64,000 nucleotides of DNA from Deroplatys truncata (GCA_030765065.1 CM060975.1:161172993-161236992); one strand, 5' to 3'. Shown: positions 1 to 10,659, numbered from the stretch's first letter. The notes: generated by a model from the sequence alone, not told the origin. Translations and numbers: made by a program.

Positions 1-819
1 GACTGTGGTGGAGAACTGCGCAGCCGCTTCCTCTAGTGCCTCTATCGAGTCAATTCGAGGGCTCGGATCCACGGAGTTTTGTAGGTTTTGGACAGCAGCA
101 TCCCAGTCGACTTCTTCAAACCAGTCTGGGGTGACCAGAGCTGTGAGTGTTACGTCGGAGTCGACCACAACTGGGTTGTGATCGGAGTCCAACGCGTTCA
201 CTACCGAGAGGTCCAGATGAAATGGTATGTTTTTGGTGATTATGAAATCTATGACATCCGCCGCGCCGCGTGGCGGGAAAAACGTGGGTGCTCTCGGGCC
301 GTGCGCAAAGAGGGCCGGGTCTCCGCTAATGAAGCGATAGAGCCCGCGCCCCTTCCTGTTCTGGGTGCGGTTGTTCCAGCTTGGATGTTTCGCGTTAAAG
401 TCGCCTGCGATGCATACCCTGTGGTGTAGGTTTAGGAATGCCGTGATATCCGCTTCGTAGAAGCGGTGGTCCGGCGGGTCATATACCGCTACGAGCACCA
501 GGTCGGTTCCGCCTAAGGAAAGCCTTATGGCGGTCGCCTCTAGATGCTGTTGGGGTGGAATGGGAACAGGAGTGTGGGTAAGGTGGTTTTTAATGAAGAT
601 TGCTGTACCCCCGCCCTGTCGGCCGGCTCGATCCGACCGATGGACGGTGTAACTTGGCAGGTTGAACTATATACCAGCGTGCAGATGCGTTTCGCAGACC
701 ATTAGAATGTCAATTCCGTGATCATATAAAAACTCTAAGATGCCCGGCCTCTGCTCCCGGACCCTATTTGCGTTCCAGAACGCAGCCCCTGAATGGTCGT
801 CGAGTTCTTCTCGCCGCCA
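1..819 (-). pseudogene. Jockey-like LINE ORF2, 5' part: AP-type endonuclease domain, broken, runs off the window
   Basis: Read on the minus strand this is the N-terminal endonuclease of a non-LTR retrotransposon polyprotein, the enzyme that nicks the target so the RNA can prime reverse transcription. Visible family motifs, in order, are AAFWNANR, GGGTAIFIK, GDFNAKHPSW, VIDFIIT and SDHNPVV; the last holds the catalytic Asp-His pair. The likely start ATG (820-818) overlaps the ORF1 stop as TAATG, a common arrangement in jockey elements. That ATG frame closes after 18 codons, however, while the endonuclease lies one frame away, so a frameshift is inferred. A TAG at 667-669 also interrupts the endonuclease frame. 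Reverse transcriptase would lie beyond base 1. Dead copy; family call firm, exact clade less so. Confidence 0.88.
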
Positions 820-3167
820 TTACGAGCTGGAGTCAGGGAAGAGTTGTCGGGCCGTCTGATGCATAATCTGGTGTTTCTGCATGGCAGATAGGCGGGGGTT
901 TGTCAGTTGTTTCCTGCAGCGCCTGAGGATGGGGAGGGAACGTTGAATAAGGTCCGCAAACCAGGCTGACAGCTCCTGGAATTCAGCCATGTCGTCTCCG
1001 GAGATTACTTCCTCCCAGGTGGAAGTGGACTGGTGGTTTGGTGTTCCTGTAACAGTCGCAGGGGCCTGACTGGAGGTTCCTGGCTGCTGATTGGCCGAGT
1101 CAGCCACAGTGGTAGGCTGCGGTGGAGGGGGGAGTGAGTCGACACTACTGCCGGCAGCGCTCACCGGTGATACCTCTTTCTGCTGCCCAGCGGTTGCGGC
1201 TGCATTTGCCGGTGTTTCAGTGTTCAGTGATACGGGTAAGTTTGTACCGCCCTTTGCCTTCTTGGTTGGCCGTTGTTTCTTTGGAGCCTGGGAGCTGTGC
1301 GTGGCTGTCTGTGTCACAGTGCTGTTAGCCTGGTTTGCTTGGGCTTTCAGAGTCGCCTCCGCCTGCCGCAGCACACTTTCGTGCTTTGCCAGTGCATTGG
1401 CGAAACTGACGCCGGGACGCACTGTAGCTGAGCTCTGGGAGCTCCTGCCCTGTCTGGCCTGAATTATCTTCAGTCGATTGGGACAACCACCATAGATACC
1501 AATGTGGTTCTCATGGCAGTTGGCGCACTTTTTGTCCTCCCTGGGGTTCGGGCAGTCTTTAACGTGGTGCGCACCTGAACAACGCAAGCACGCAGTTTTT
1601 CGCTCGCACGCATGGCTTGAGTGGTGGAAGCCCAAGCATCGATAGCATTGAGCTGGCCCCTCTCTGCCATGGTACGGCTCAACCCTCACTCGCGTGCTGT
1701 AGAGGTGTGTCACCTCGTCAATCTAGGATATTCCCTCCCCTTTTTTCTCAACTATGACAAGGAACAGGGGCATCGGGACTTTTGTGGGTTCTTCGCCCTC
1801 AGTCCTCCGGGTCTTGGTGAGTTGCACCACGGTCCTCGGATTGATTCCGTGTTCCTCCGCCAGGCCAACACGGATGTCCTCGGGGTCTGTCTCCGAGTCA
1901 AGGCCCCTGATGACCCGGCGCACAAGGTTAAGCCTCTGTAGCGACTAGGTGTGAAACTGAATTTCACACCTCCGCAGGACCTCCCTTGCCGCTTCATGGT
2001 CGTCAGGGGTGTTGGTGTGTATGACAACACGCCTTGGGTATCGGGTTGCCTGCAATTCTGCCTTTAGCTTTTCCCTGAGTTCCCTCATGACTTTGACATG
2101 ATTGGGGAACGGGTCGGACACAATGGGCGGTATTTTCCCCGACCGTTGCGCGCGATGGCTTGAGGCTTGGTCTTGCGCTGCAGTGGTGGGGAAGGCGCCA
2201 TCGACCGGGTTCGAACCGGAGGACTTTCTGCGCCTATGCTCCACTAAAGTGAAACCATCAGCATCTTTGTCACTCTCCGGCAGGTTTACCGAGAGTGCTG
2301 GGATACACCTGGTGCTGTGCTTGAGCCCGCTTCTGGTGTTATGGGGACGGCTGTCCCTTGGTTTAAGAGGCGGGAGGCCTTCTTAGGTGCAATTTGCTTT
2401 CGCTTGGTACTTTTTGCTTTTAGAGTGGTTTTGGCTTTTGCCAGGGTGACCCGTGAGCCAGAGGAAGATGAAGGGGGATGGGGTTGAGTGCTCATCTCGT
2501 CAGGTCTTACCTGGCGGCTGGTACTCGGCTGGTCTGGTGGTCGTGCGGGTGTCATACGGCTCCCCACAGAGGGCTGGACGTCTTGCGTCGCGCCTATTGG
2601 GGCGAACCCCGTGTCCACACTGAGGTCCGGACCCTTGGCTGTGGCCTTGTGAGCCCGCGGTCTCGTCTGTCCGTCGGTCCGTCCCGAGTACTTGTCCTGG
2701 CCGGACACTCGAAAGGCTGAAGGGGGAGAAGAGATCTCGCTGGCGGGCTGGCTGCTAGTTGACGAGCGAGTTGGCGTCGGTGAAGCAGGGGGACGCGCCA
2801 ATGGAGAAGCTCGATGAGCTTCCTCCAGGACACAGGCTAGAAGGGGGCCAATGCCCACTGCCGTTCTCCTTTGGGCGCAGGCGGGTGCTGCCTGGGAGTG
2901 CGGGGGCTCCGGCGTTACTTGCCGGAGGGAGACAAGGCTAGAAGGGGGCCTGTGCCCACTGCCAGTCTCCGCTAGGGGCGCTGCTGAAGTTCTCTGCTGT
3001 GCTGCCACTGCTGATGCTGCTGCTGCCTTAGACCAGGAGAAGTGCCCAAGCGCTATCCACGCTGCTCGGTCGCCGAATGCGTGCGTGTACATGGTGCCGT
3101 AGTCGGCATGGAAACAGAGGTAATTACTAGTACACCTCCACTTACGCAGGTGACCGGTGCGGACCAA
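820..3167 (-). pseudogene. Jockey-like LINE ORF1 (gag-like nucleic-acid-binding protein), broken
   Basis: The C-terminal half (1713-820) carries three zinc knuckles in a row: C-X2-C-X4-H-X4-C starting CYRC, then CLRC and CANC variants, the classic set of jockey/I ORF1 proteins that coat the element RNA. Upstream, 2244-1723 in the same frame matches the domain that precedes the knuckles in this family (VMRELREKLKAEL, then VIRGLDSETDPEDI). In-frame TAG/TAA-type stops at 1945-1947 and 1723-1725 split it. The N-terminal part (3167-2286) is in a different frame, Ser/Pro/Gln-rich and low in complexity; joining it implies a frameshift near 2250-2290. ORF2 follows with a 4-base overlap. GC content is well above the AT-rich remainder of the window. 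Recognisable but inactive. Confidence 0.85.
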
Positions 3168-3363
3168 TTGTAGCCGCCCGATACACCTTTATTGGTGCAG
3201 CAGTCAAATGAAGCTGGGATAGCCCCACGTGCGGATTCCGCTTCGACTCCGACACAACCAGCATTAAGATACACGAATTCAGACACAGGTCCATAATTTG
3301 TGATTGTGCGGGGTAATAGTAAAACTATATCGGCAATAAAACAAAAATCATATTCAGCAAGAT

Positions 3364-3440
3364 GCCCGGCGTGACGCATTGCGCGGCGCGCGTTTGCCGT
3401 AAACCGTTACAGTTGCCATACTTATATTATCCGTCTTTTT
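3364..3440 (+). repeat. Left arm of an inverted repeat, paired with 9022-9102
   Basis: The stretch from GCCCGGCGTGACGCATTG to the ATTATCCG(T/C)C-T-run is matched, in reverse complement, at 9102-9022 with only a few differences. It is very CpG-rich. The two arms enclose 5.6 kb, and a further minisatellite lies just inside each arm in opposite orientation, so the arms look like ends of a foldback-type element, or an inverted duplication. Confidence 0.8.
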
Positions 3441-3479
3441 TTTAAAAAAAAAATCTTCGCCATCTTAGTTCACAAATTC

Positions 3480-3640
3480 ACCGCTAATTCCTTCTCGTCA
3501 TTTTTCATCCAATCACCTTTGATTTTATTTTCGCCTATCACATCACGTTATTTCAATTTGTCTACCTATCAGAGATAGTCTTATTTTCACCAATCACAAC
3601 GTTCCACGTCACTACTTGTTCTACTTTTTAACCCTCGGTC
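3480..3640 (+). repeat. CCAATCA-containing degenerate repeats, short block
   Basis: Contains CCAATCACC, CCTATCACATCACG and CACCAATCACAACGTTCCACG followed by a TTTTTAACCCTCGGTCG-type segment. The same word order (CCAATCACAAC, CACGTCACT, CCTCG(T/G)TCG) recurs at 10150-10520, so it is one member of a dispersed repeat family. CCAAT is a promoter box, but no transcript start can be assigned. Confidence 0.55.
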
Positions 3641-4080
3641 GTGCATGTTTTGCGTCCTTGAGTTTCCATACCTCGCACACGCAACACCACAGCACGATAA
3701 CATGTCCACGTGCTAGCTGGTGTACCGGTACGATCGCCTCGTGGGCCTGCTCAACGCCGAGGAAGTGGTAGTGCAGACCTGCGTACCCGTGACGAACCAG
3801 GTCATGTACGTGGTGTTGAGGTAACTCCGAGGAGAGCTCCAAGGTGATCCACGCTACCAATGCCGTGATTGCGGCTTACACCACGCCACACAAGTGCCTA
3901 GTGTTATTTTGTCACCTGAAGCGAATTGGAGATCCAGTGTGCTACTTCGTCACCGACATCGTCGTCACCGTCCTCCTGAGGGATTGGCAACCGTCCGTGG
4001 GACGCCTCCTTGCAGACATTGAGGACCACTTCGGACCGGTGAAGGCAGGCCATCTGCCGTTCACAAAAAAAAACAACTTA
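3641..4080. other. GC-rich segment with no recognised gene
   Basis: Both strands have open stretches of 70-105 codons: minus from 3860, plus 3844-4161. The plus frame can be read as hydrophobic, Val-rich protein broken by stops and a frame change near 3830. I recognise no domain. It may be a decayed coding piece of the composite element bounded by 3364 and 9102, or simply GC-rich noncoding DNA. Confidence 0.3.
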
Positions 4081-4171
4081 TTTTTTGTTTTTAGCATCGG
4101 TAAAACACTTTGTGGTGCAGTTGCTTGTACATTCTTTTTGCAGCCAACCAATAAACGATGAAGTTCTTACT

Positions 4172-4371
4172 GTTTTTCGGGGTTTTTCCTGGTTGGTAGA
4201 CAAATGCAAACTCTTTCTACTTTTACATGGCTTTTTCCCTGGTTGGTACGCGATTGCTGCAACCGTTGCCAAAGCTCTTTCTTTTTCGTGCTTTTCCCTG
4301 GTGGGTAGACAATTAAACTTAAGTCCTTTATCCCATTTCGTGGTTTACCCCTGTTTACGGACGCATGCTCA

Positions 4372-4403
<32 letters not shown>

Positions 4404-4490
4404 AAATCTCTAACTAGTTTTTCGGGGTTTTCTCTGGTTGGTAGACGACTGCAAGCTCTTTCTGCTTTTTCATAGGTTTTGTGTTTGTTT
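4172..4490 (+). repeat. Minisatellite with CCTGGTTGGTAGAC core, about 5 degenerate units
   Basis: Units of roughly 50-65 bp begin near 4178, 4228, 4290, 4342 and 4422 around the core GGGGTTTTCCCTGGTTGGTA and a CAAGCTCTTTCTGCTTTTTC tail. The same units occur reversed at 8815-9020. A CT/CA microsatellite lies at 4378-4404. Confidence 0.7.
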
Positions 4491-4630
4491 CACATCAGCC
4501 GTTTCTAACGCCATTAACGCAGTTGCATCATGAACACTTACAGTTCTGCCTTGGTTTAATAGACTTGCTAACTTTTGTGTATACAAACAAATAAAACTCA
4601 ATTTAATGTTTGAGAGTTTGCAATTCTATT

Positions 4631-4950
4631 TTTGCTTTCTCTACTATGTACTTACAGTAAGTAAAGGAAGTATTGTACCCCACCCAAAAATTCTATGTCG
4701 AGGTTTCACCGTTTCGAGGTTCCCTGACCCAAAAAACCAAACATTTTTAGACAAAGATCCGCGCGTGTGTGTGTGAACAGTACAACTGGAAAACGAAAAC
4801 TCGTTTAAATACGAAACTTGGCATTTAAGTTCAGGACCTTTCAGGGGTGCGAGACGAAGGTTTTGAAGAAAATCTCTCCAATTCAAACTACTCTTTACAT
4901 GCAAAAGTTTTCGTTATTTTTAATTTTCTCAAAAATGTCTCTTATATCAT
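4631..4950 (+). mobile_element. MITE family 'ACTTTCTCTACT', truncated copy a
   Basis: Matches the first ~320 bp of the longer copies at 17182, 32690 and (reversed) 6352, starting at the family end TTTT(A/G)CTTTCTCTACTA and passing through a CCACCCAA(A/G)AATTC segment. It stops short near 4950. With the reversed copy b ending at 6352 it forms an imperfect inverted repeat around a 450-bp spacer. Nonautonomous: no coding capacity seen. Confidence 0.75.
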
Positions 4951-5403
4951 AATATATCAATTTCCAGAGCCTATAGTGAGTTAGGTCAGCTTAAGACAGC
5001 TGGTATAATCTAGGATGCAGTTTACGTCAAAACTGCATACATTGTGCACATTTGTGAACACGAATCGTATCTCTTATGTAGAGTTTCAGTTACTAAAACT
5101 TATAAACTAATGTTATATACATTTAAAATATTTATATTTAGTATTTACAAAACTGCATTAAGTTTTGGAGTAAAATTAGTAGTACCATTATTTTTCTTGA
5201 ATTAATGAAATCCTCCTCTGTATTCAAGGTGTGAGTGATAAGGTATCTTTCTAATGCTGACGTGATTTTATTTTTATTATTTTTCAGTTCCTTACGGTTT
5301 ATGATGGAAATGAATTAAACAATACATGTCATTTGCAATGTCCTTGCAAGGCCGATCTAGAAGTAGTCGATACATAAAATGTCACAATTACTAAAAAAAA
5401 AAA

Positions 5404-6352
5404 TCTGATGTGTAACACTCACATGACTTTATCTACTCTTGTACAAACTATTTTTAGAAACTCTTATTCTCCATCTATTTCATATTAATCAAGATAAACA
5501 TTTGCAGAAACGATCTTTTGACATGCAAAGAGAATTACATTTTACACATAGCGACCAGTTCTAAAAATATATGACTGTCGCTTAAGGCGTACTATGTTCC
5601 CCTTGTTTTGTATTTACAAGGGCAATATAGAAATACAGTAGCCTTTAAGCATATACATATCTCTTAATAACTGGTTGCTATGTGCATCACCATTCTCTTT
5701 GCCTCAGATTAATACTCTTTGCATATACAAGACAAAAACTGAATAACGAATTCCCATTTGAGAAAATAAGTATTGAAACATTTAAGGGAATAACAAGCAA
5801 TATCTCGAAAATGGTTCACTCAACAAAAAAAATGTATATGACATAAATTGTGTATTTTAACGCGATCTACATTTTTTGTGTAGTAAAATTTTGTATATCT
5901 CTTATGGTTTACCACTTATGCAAAAGTCGTTCACAATAAGAATACTTTTGGAGACATTCCCAGAAAATTCGAGATATACATTTCATTTGTCTTGAAAATA
6001 TCTTGAACATATGATATTTTAATCAAAATCGTTAGAACCATTTTTCAGAAAATTAAAATTTTCGAAAAATGTTCCATGTAAAGGGTTGTCTGGGGTGGGG
6101 GGATTTTCTTGGAAACCTTCGTGTCGCATCTCTAGAAGATACTGAACCTAAGTACCAAGTTTGGTGCTTATCCGACTGTTCTTTTCTGAGTTATGCTGTT
6201 CACAGACACACACACGGACATGTTTCCAAAAATGCATTTTGTTTTGATCCAGGGGGTCTAAAAACATGTATTTCCGGTGAAATCTAGGTATCGAATTTTT
6301 GGGTGAAATATAATACTTCCCCTATTTACTATACGTAGTAGAGAAAGTAAAA
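5404..6352 (-). mobile_element. MITE family 'ACTTTCTCTACT', near full-length copy b
   Basis: Reverse-oriented copy running from the ACTTTCTCTACT end at 6352 to the distal end TCTGATGTGT(T)ACACTCACATG at 5404. It contains an internal AGTAGAGAAAGT-type inverted end (here degenerate), and matches 32690-33520 along its length, including AGATATACATTTCATTTGTC and ATTCGTTATTC segments. It is longer than the others because of an extra ~110-bp duplicated piece around 5640-5730. No open reading frame supports a protein. Confidence 0.78.
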
Positions 6353-6429
6353 AAGAAAACTAGAAAAGTAAAATGCCTGGCCCGTTATAGAATGTATCAG
6401 AAATAAAGCATTCCCCCAGAGTAATTATT

Positions 6430-7025
6430 GTTTGCATTACCAAAAGTTAAAGGAAATGAAACAAGGATTTAAAGCAGTTCTAAGTAAAAGTAACAATCCA
6501 TACAGCCCCAAAGCACTGAATATATTGACATTCAGATATAGAAACAAAGTTATATTACAATTGAAGCGTACAGCATTTGAATTTCGCAACCGCAGTTTCA
6601 GCATGCGCGTCGAGTTAAATGCCTCATTAAAAATCCTGACGCCTTATTTCGCCACAACTTGCCAAGTTGTAATCGCAGTCATTTCCGGTGCACTTCCGGT
6701 CACACTATCCATCCATCCACCGCTGCACTTTTCCCTACCATCGACCATAAAACCGCATTTAAAAGCTTTTCTCGCTGATGAGCATCCGTTCGCACGGCCA
6801 TTTTTTTTAAAGTTATCGTGCAGTTTCCAACTCTTTAAACGCGGCTGCTTTATCAGCACCGTTCTCACGGTCATTTTCAAGTTATCGCGCAGTTTGCAGT
6901 TCTTTAACCAGGGCTGCCGTATTGTAACACACATCGACTGCTTCATCAGCACACGGTCATTCACGTACTGCTGCTTCCGCTGCACATGAGAATCGTTCTT
7001 TTTTACTGTTTTCTCCGATACTAAC
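6430..7025 (+). repeat. Subrepeat block with GTTATCGCGCAGTTTGCA motif
   Basis: An ACGGTCATTTT...AGTTATCG(C/T)GCAGTTTGCA...CTCTTTAA unit occurs at about 6795-6835 and 6868-6910, again at 9108-9145, and reversed near 8000-8040. A 185-codon open stretch runs through the block, but its composition and repeats argue against a protein. Confidence 0.5.
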
Positions 7026-7736
7026 GTGAGCAGAACTATAACGCTTGCTACATGTTGCTAATAGTGGTTGAGCTTGCACTCCCACTAGCGCTTTTCGCGG
7101 AAGGTTAAGTATTTCCGCACGGTTATGTGATTTATTAAGTGCGTGTGGAGTTAAAAGCAGTACCATGCCTCAACTTCAACATCAGTGTCAAATATTTAAA
7201 ACTATCGGTGTCGTGTGTAGTGATTTTGTGTTGTGCTGTGCATAAAATCTGAGAAAAATCACGCACAAACTTTCGACGCGAGCAACAAGTGGATGTGTGC
7301 CCTTGTTGCACGCATTGCAATAAACTGTCAAATATGGCCGCCAACCGCACCATCAACGACATTAGGAGGAAAGACTAACGCGAGCAGAACTATAACGCTT
7401 GCTACACGTTGCTAATAGTGGTTGAGCTTGCACTCCCACTAGCGCTTTTCGCTGAAAGTTAAGTATTTCCGCACGGCTATGTGATTTATTAAGTGCGTGT
7501 GGAGTTAAAAACAGTGCCCCGCCACAACTTCAACATCAGTGTCAAATATTTAAAACTATCAGTGGCGTGTGTAGTGATTTTGTGATGTGCGGTGCATAAA
7601 ATCTGAGAAAAATCACGCACAAACTTTCGACGCGAGCAACAAGTGGCTGTGTGCCCTTGTTGCACGCATTGCAATAAACTGTCGAATATGGCCGCCAACC
7701 GCACCCTGTCGAATATGGCCGCCGAGCGCACCATCA
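7026..7736 (+). repeat. Tandem duplication, two units of about 354 bp
   Basis: The unit starting GAGCAGAACTATAACGCTTG at 7028 is repeated at 7382 and carries the same landmarks in order: TTAAGTATTTCCGCACGG, a GTCAAATATTTAAAACTATC segment, CACGCACAAACTTTCGACGC and ATATGGCCGCCAACCGCACC. The second unit ends with an extra short copy of the ATGGCCGCC segment. Identity is high, so the duplication is recent. Confidence 0.88.
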
Positions 7737-8072
7737 GCACCAGCATGGTAGGTGCAAAAAGCCTGTCCTTCTCCTTGTATTTTCATAGTTGTCATAAATA
7801 CAAATAGAAACTTCCATTTTCGCAATCCATTATATAAAATTAATGCAAAAAACTTATGCCAAAAACGTATTGCCATGAAAAACAAATAAACCATACCTCT
7901 AAACGAAATGCGTTGAAAAGGAATATGAACATGAAATAAGCCGACAAGCTATGACAGCTGTGACGGTGTTTGGCGATCATACGGGGAAAGCACGTGCTGT
8001 ACCCGTCGTGCAAACTGCACGATAGCATGAAAAATGACCGTGTGAACGGAAGTAGTCGGTTGGTCGCCGCGC

Positions 8073-8660
8073 GAACCAACTTCCCAGTGTGCCAACTTTC
8101 AACATGCACTGCCCTAACAAACAACGTGCAATTTGTGCCTTATCAAGCGGTATCGCTACTATTAAATGTGTGTGTGTGCCTATTTAATTTTTATTTTCTT
8201 TTGCACTGCACACTTTTGTGTTAAAATATATATACATTTTCAATTTTGTCATTGTGTGGATTTTGTGCGAACCAACTTCCCAGTGTGCCAACTTTCAACA
8301 TGCATTGCCCTAACAAACAACGTACAATTTGTGACTTATCAAGCGGTATCGCTACTATTAAATGTGTGTGTGTGCCTATTTAATTTTTATTTTCTTTTGC
8401 ACTGCACACTTTTGTGTTAAAATATATACATTTTCAATTTTGTCATTGTGTGGATTTTGTGCGAACCAACTTCCCAGTGTGCCAACTTTCAAAATGCATT
8501 GCCCTAACAAACAACGTGCAATTTGTGCGTTATCAAGCGGTATCGCTACTATTAAATGTGTGTGTGTGTGCCTAATTAATTTTTATTTTCTTTTGCACTG
8601 CACACTTTTGTGTTAAAATATATATACATTTTCAATTTTGTCATTGTGTGGATTTTGTTT
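8073..8660 (+). repeat. Tandem array, three units of 196 bp
   Basis: Units begin with GAACCAACTTCCCAGTGTGC at 8073, 8269 and 8465 and end with TTGTCATTGTGTGGATTTTG. They differ by a few bases and a short TG-run length change. Each gives the same 84-codon open frame, a by-product of the repeat and not a gene. Confidence 0.93.
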
Positions 8661-8679
8661 GTTAAATTTTTTATACGCT

Positions 8680-8800
8680 ACTATTATAGTGTGTGTGTGT
8701 GTGCCTATTTAATTTTTTAAAAGCCCGAAAAATGGAAAGAGTTTGTGAGCGAATGTATGTGTGTGAATGTGTGTGTGTGTGTGTGTGCGAGTATGTGCCT
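8680..8800 (+). repeat. TG-rich microsatellite
   Basis: Alternating (TG)n tracts at about 8688-8703 and 8757-8790 separated by AT-rich DNA. Confidence 0.85.
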
Positions 8801-8814
8801 AGTATCCGTGCGCC

Positions 8815-9020
8815 GACAAGGGAAAACTTCATCATTTGCCTACCGGGCAGGGACAACCACGAAAAACCTCAAAAACCTCGAAAATTAGAAAGGGCTTCGT
8901 CAACCACTACAGCAAACGCCTACCAACCAGGGAAAACCTATGAAAAAGCAGAAAGAGCTTGCATTCGTCTACCAACCAGACAAAACCCCGAAAAACTAGT
9001 TATTTTTTTAAAAAAAAACG
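8815..9020 (-). repeat. Minisatellite, reversed counterpart of 4172-4490
   Basis: On the minus strand it reads GGGGTTTTGTCTGGTTGGTA, CAAGCTCTTTCTGCTTTTTC and further units, nearly identical to the unit at 4422-4480. It therefore extends the inverted symmetry of the 3364/9102 arms. Confidence 0.72.
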
Positions 9021-9021
9021 A

Positions 9022-9102
9022 AAAAAAAGGCGGATAATATAAGTATGGTAACTGTAACGGTTTACGGCAAACGCGCGCGCCGCGCAATGCGTCACGCCGG
9101 GC
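9022..9102 (-). repeat. Right arm of the inverted repeat paired with 3364-3440
   Basis: Reverse complement of the left arm, including the CGCGCGC run, the GTAAACCGTTACAGTT segment and the TATAATATTATCCG-like inner edge. Just outside it, 9108-9180 repeats the GTTATCGCGCAGTTTGCAG unit seen at 6868. Confidence 0.8.
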
Positions 9103-9189
9103 AATATTTTTCAAGTTATCGCGCAGTTTGCAGCTCTTTAATCGCAGCGGGCATATCGTGACGCACATCGACTGCTGATTACCACTCTT

Positions 9190-10030
9190 GCGTCTGCCAT
9201 ATTGACCACTAACCTCAAATCCCCTCGTTCTTCACTTCTTGTCTCCGCCATCTTGTTTAGTTCCCATTTTTGCCACCGCTCCTCACATCTCCGAGCCAGA
9301 TTGCCGGCAAGAACGGATCTCGTTCATTCACATCTCGACGGTTCACTCGACAGTAGCTACTGTGAACACCTACGTCGTACACTTTTTTGACCGCTTTCGA
9401 CCGGCTATGAGAACCCTGCTCCTACGTACGCTAGCGACCATTACGATGGTCCAGTACCAGGTTTTTGGTATAGTTAAATTACGTCTGTGCAAAGGGCGTC
9501 TGTACCGCTTTAAAAAACCTAGGTATATCAGTGCGTAGTGATGTTGGTTGATCTTAAAGCTGGTTAAGCATTTTCAAAAACAGTTTGCTTTTATTTTTTC
9601 GCGTCGCGTGAAACTGCTGCGCTTTTGGTGACGCATCAACACCAGTAAGAGGTAAGTACCACACGCATAATTATTTTTCGGGCCTGCTTGGCGTAGGAAT
9701 ATATCCTTTCGTGTTTTGGTACTGTAACCTCAAATCTCCTTACCCTCCTCTTGCGTCCGCCATCTTGTTTAGTTCTCACCGCATCTCCTTGTCGCCAACC
9801 CTCCGCCATTTTTAGTTCCCACTATTTTAACCTCAAAATCTGCTCTTCTAAGCTCTTGCTTCCGCCATCTTCTTTTAGTTCCCATTCTCACCACCGCGTC
9901 TCCTTGCCCCCACCTCTTGCGACCGCCATGTTGACCACTAACCTCGAAATTTCCTCGTCCTTAGACCTCTTGTCACCGCCATCTTGTTTAGTTCCCATTT
10001 TCGCCACCGCGTCTCATATCGCCCCATCTC
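9190..10030 (+). repeat. Degenerate tandem repeats centred on CCGCCATCTTGTTTAGTTCC
   Basis: The core CCGCCATCTTG(TTTAGTTCCCA) or a variant occurs around 9245, 9757, 9806, 9864, 9925 and 9975, with TGACCACTAACCTC(A/G)AAAT between some units. CCGCCATCTT is the vertebrate YY1 / insect Pleiohomeotic-type recognition core, but whether any protein binds here is unknown. Unrelated DNA (9310-9720) separates the first unit from the rest. No gene seen. Confidence 0.6.
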
Positions 10031-10149
10031 TCTATCCACTCAAGAAAACTATCATCCAACGTTCAAAAATTGCTGATGAGTTCTGGAGAGGCTTTTGCAA
10101 ATCTTGTTGGTAGGAAAACTTACCTTTCCCATCACCTCCAACATACCCC

Positions 10150-10520
10150 AATCCCACACCTTTTTCTTTCGACCAATCATAATCTCTCTTATTCTTACCA
10201 ATCAACAACTTTCAGTTGTTCCTTTCCACCAATAACATCATTTCTTATCCCCACCAATCACAACTTCACACGCCACTTTCTGTTATACTTTTTATCCCTC
10301 GTTCGCCATCTTTTCCCTCTTTCAGTCCCGACCTCCGCACAGAAAACACCTCGCAGCTCCGCTCCTCTCCATCACGTGTCCTCCATACTCTTTTATCTTC
10401 CTTCCTTCATCTTCCACCCGAATTAACGAACCAATCACATTTCGTCTTATTTTTACCAATCAAAACCCTCCACGTCACTTCCTGTTTTTCCTTCATCTTT
10501 CCCTAATCCTCAATTCTTTT
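10150..10520 (+). repeat. CCAAT-box-rich degenerate repeats
   Basis: Six forward CCAATCA/CCAATAA boxes fall within about 330 bp, with CACGTCACTTCCTGTT-type segments between them. They are related to the shorter block at 3480-3640. The strand bias of the boxes (all forward) suggests copies of one ancestral promoter-like unit, but no TATA box or start site can be placed. Confidence 0.55.
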
Positions 10521-10525
10521 ATCTC

Positions 10526-10659
10526 GTCCCGGATGAGCCAATTGCAATAACGATAATCCTTCCGCTCATGGCGCTTTTCAAACTTACCGCCGTCGCTCGC
10601 GGCGACACTAGCGCCCCTAGCGGCAGGATTATCGTTAATCCAATTGGCTCATCCGGGAC
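10526..10659. mobile_element. 134-bp MITE with 19-bp perfect terminal inverted repeats
   Basis: Ends are GTCCCGGATGAGCCAATTG and its exact reverse complement; the pairing continues imperfectly through ATAACGATAATCCT / AGGATTATCGTTAAT. The interior is CpG-rich (TCGCTCGCGGCGACACTAGC). It abuts the first recognisable codon of the LINE endonuclease at 10660, so it sits at or interrupts the LINE's upstream part. No clear target-site duplication. Confidence 0.9.

Noticed and set aside
8073..8616. Three consecutive 84-codon open frames with the same protein
   Set aside because: They arise from the 196-bp tandem repeat; composition is low-complexity and no family is recognised.
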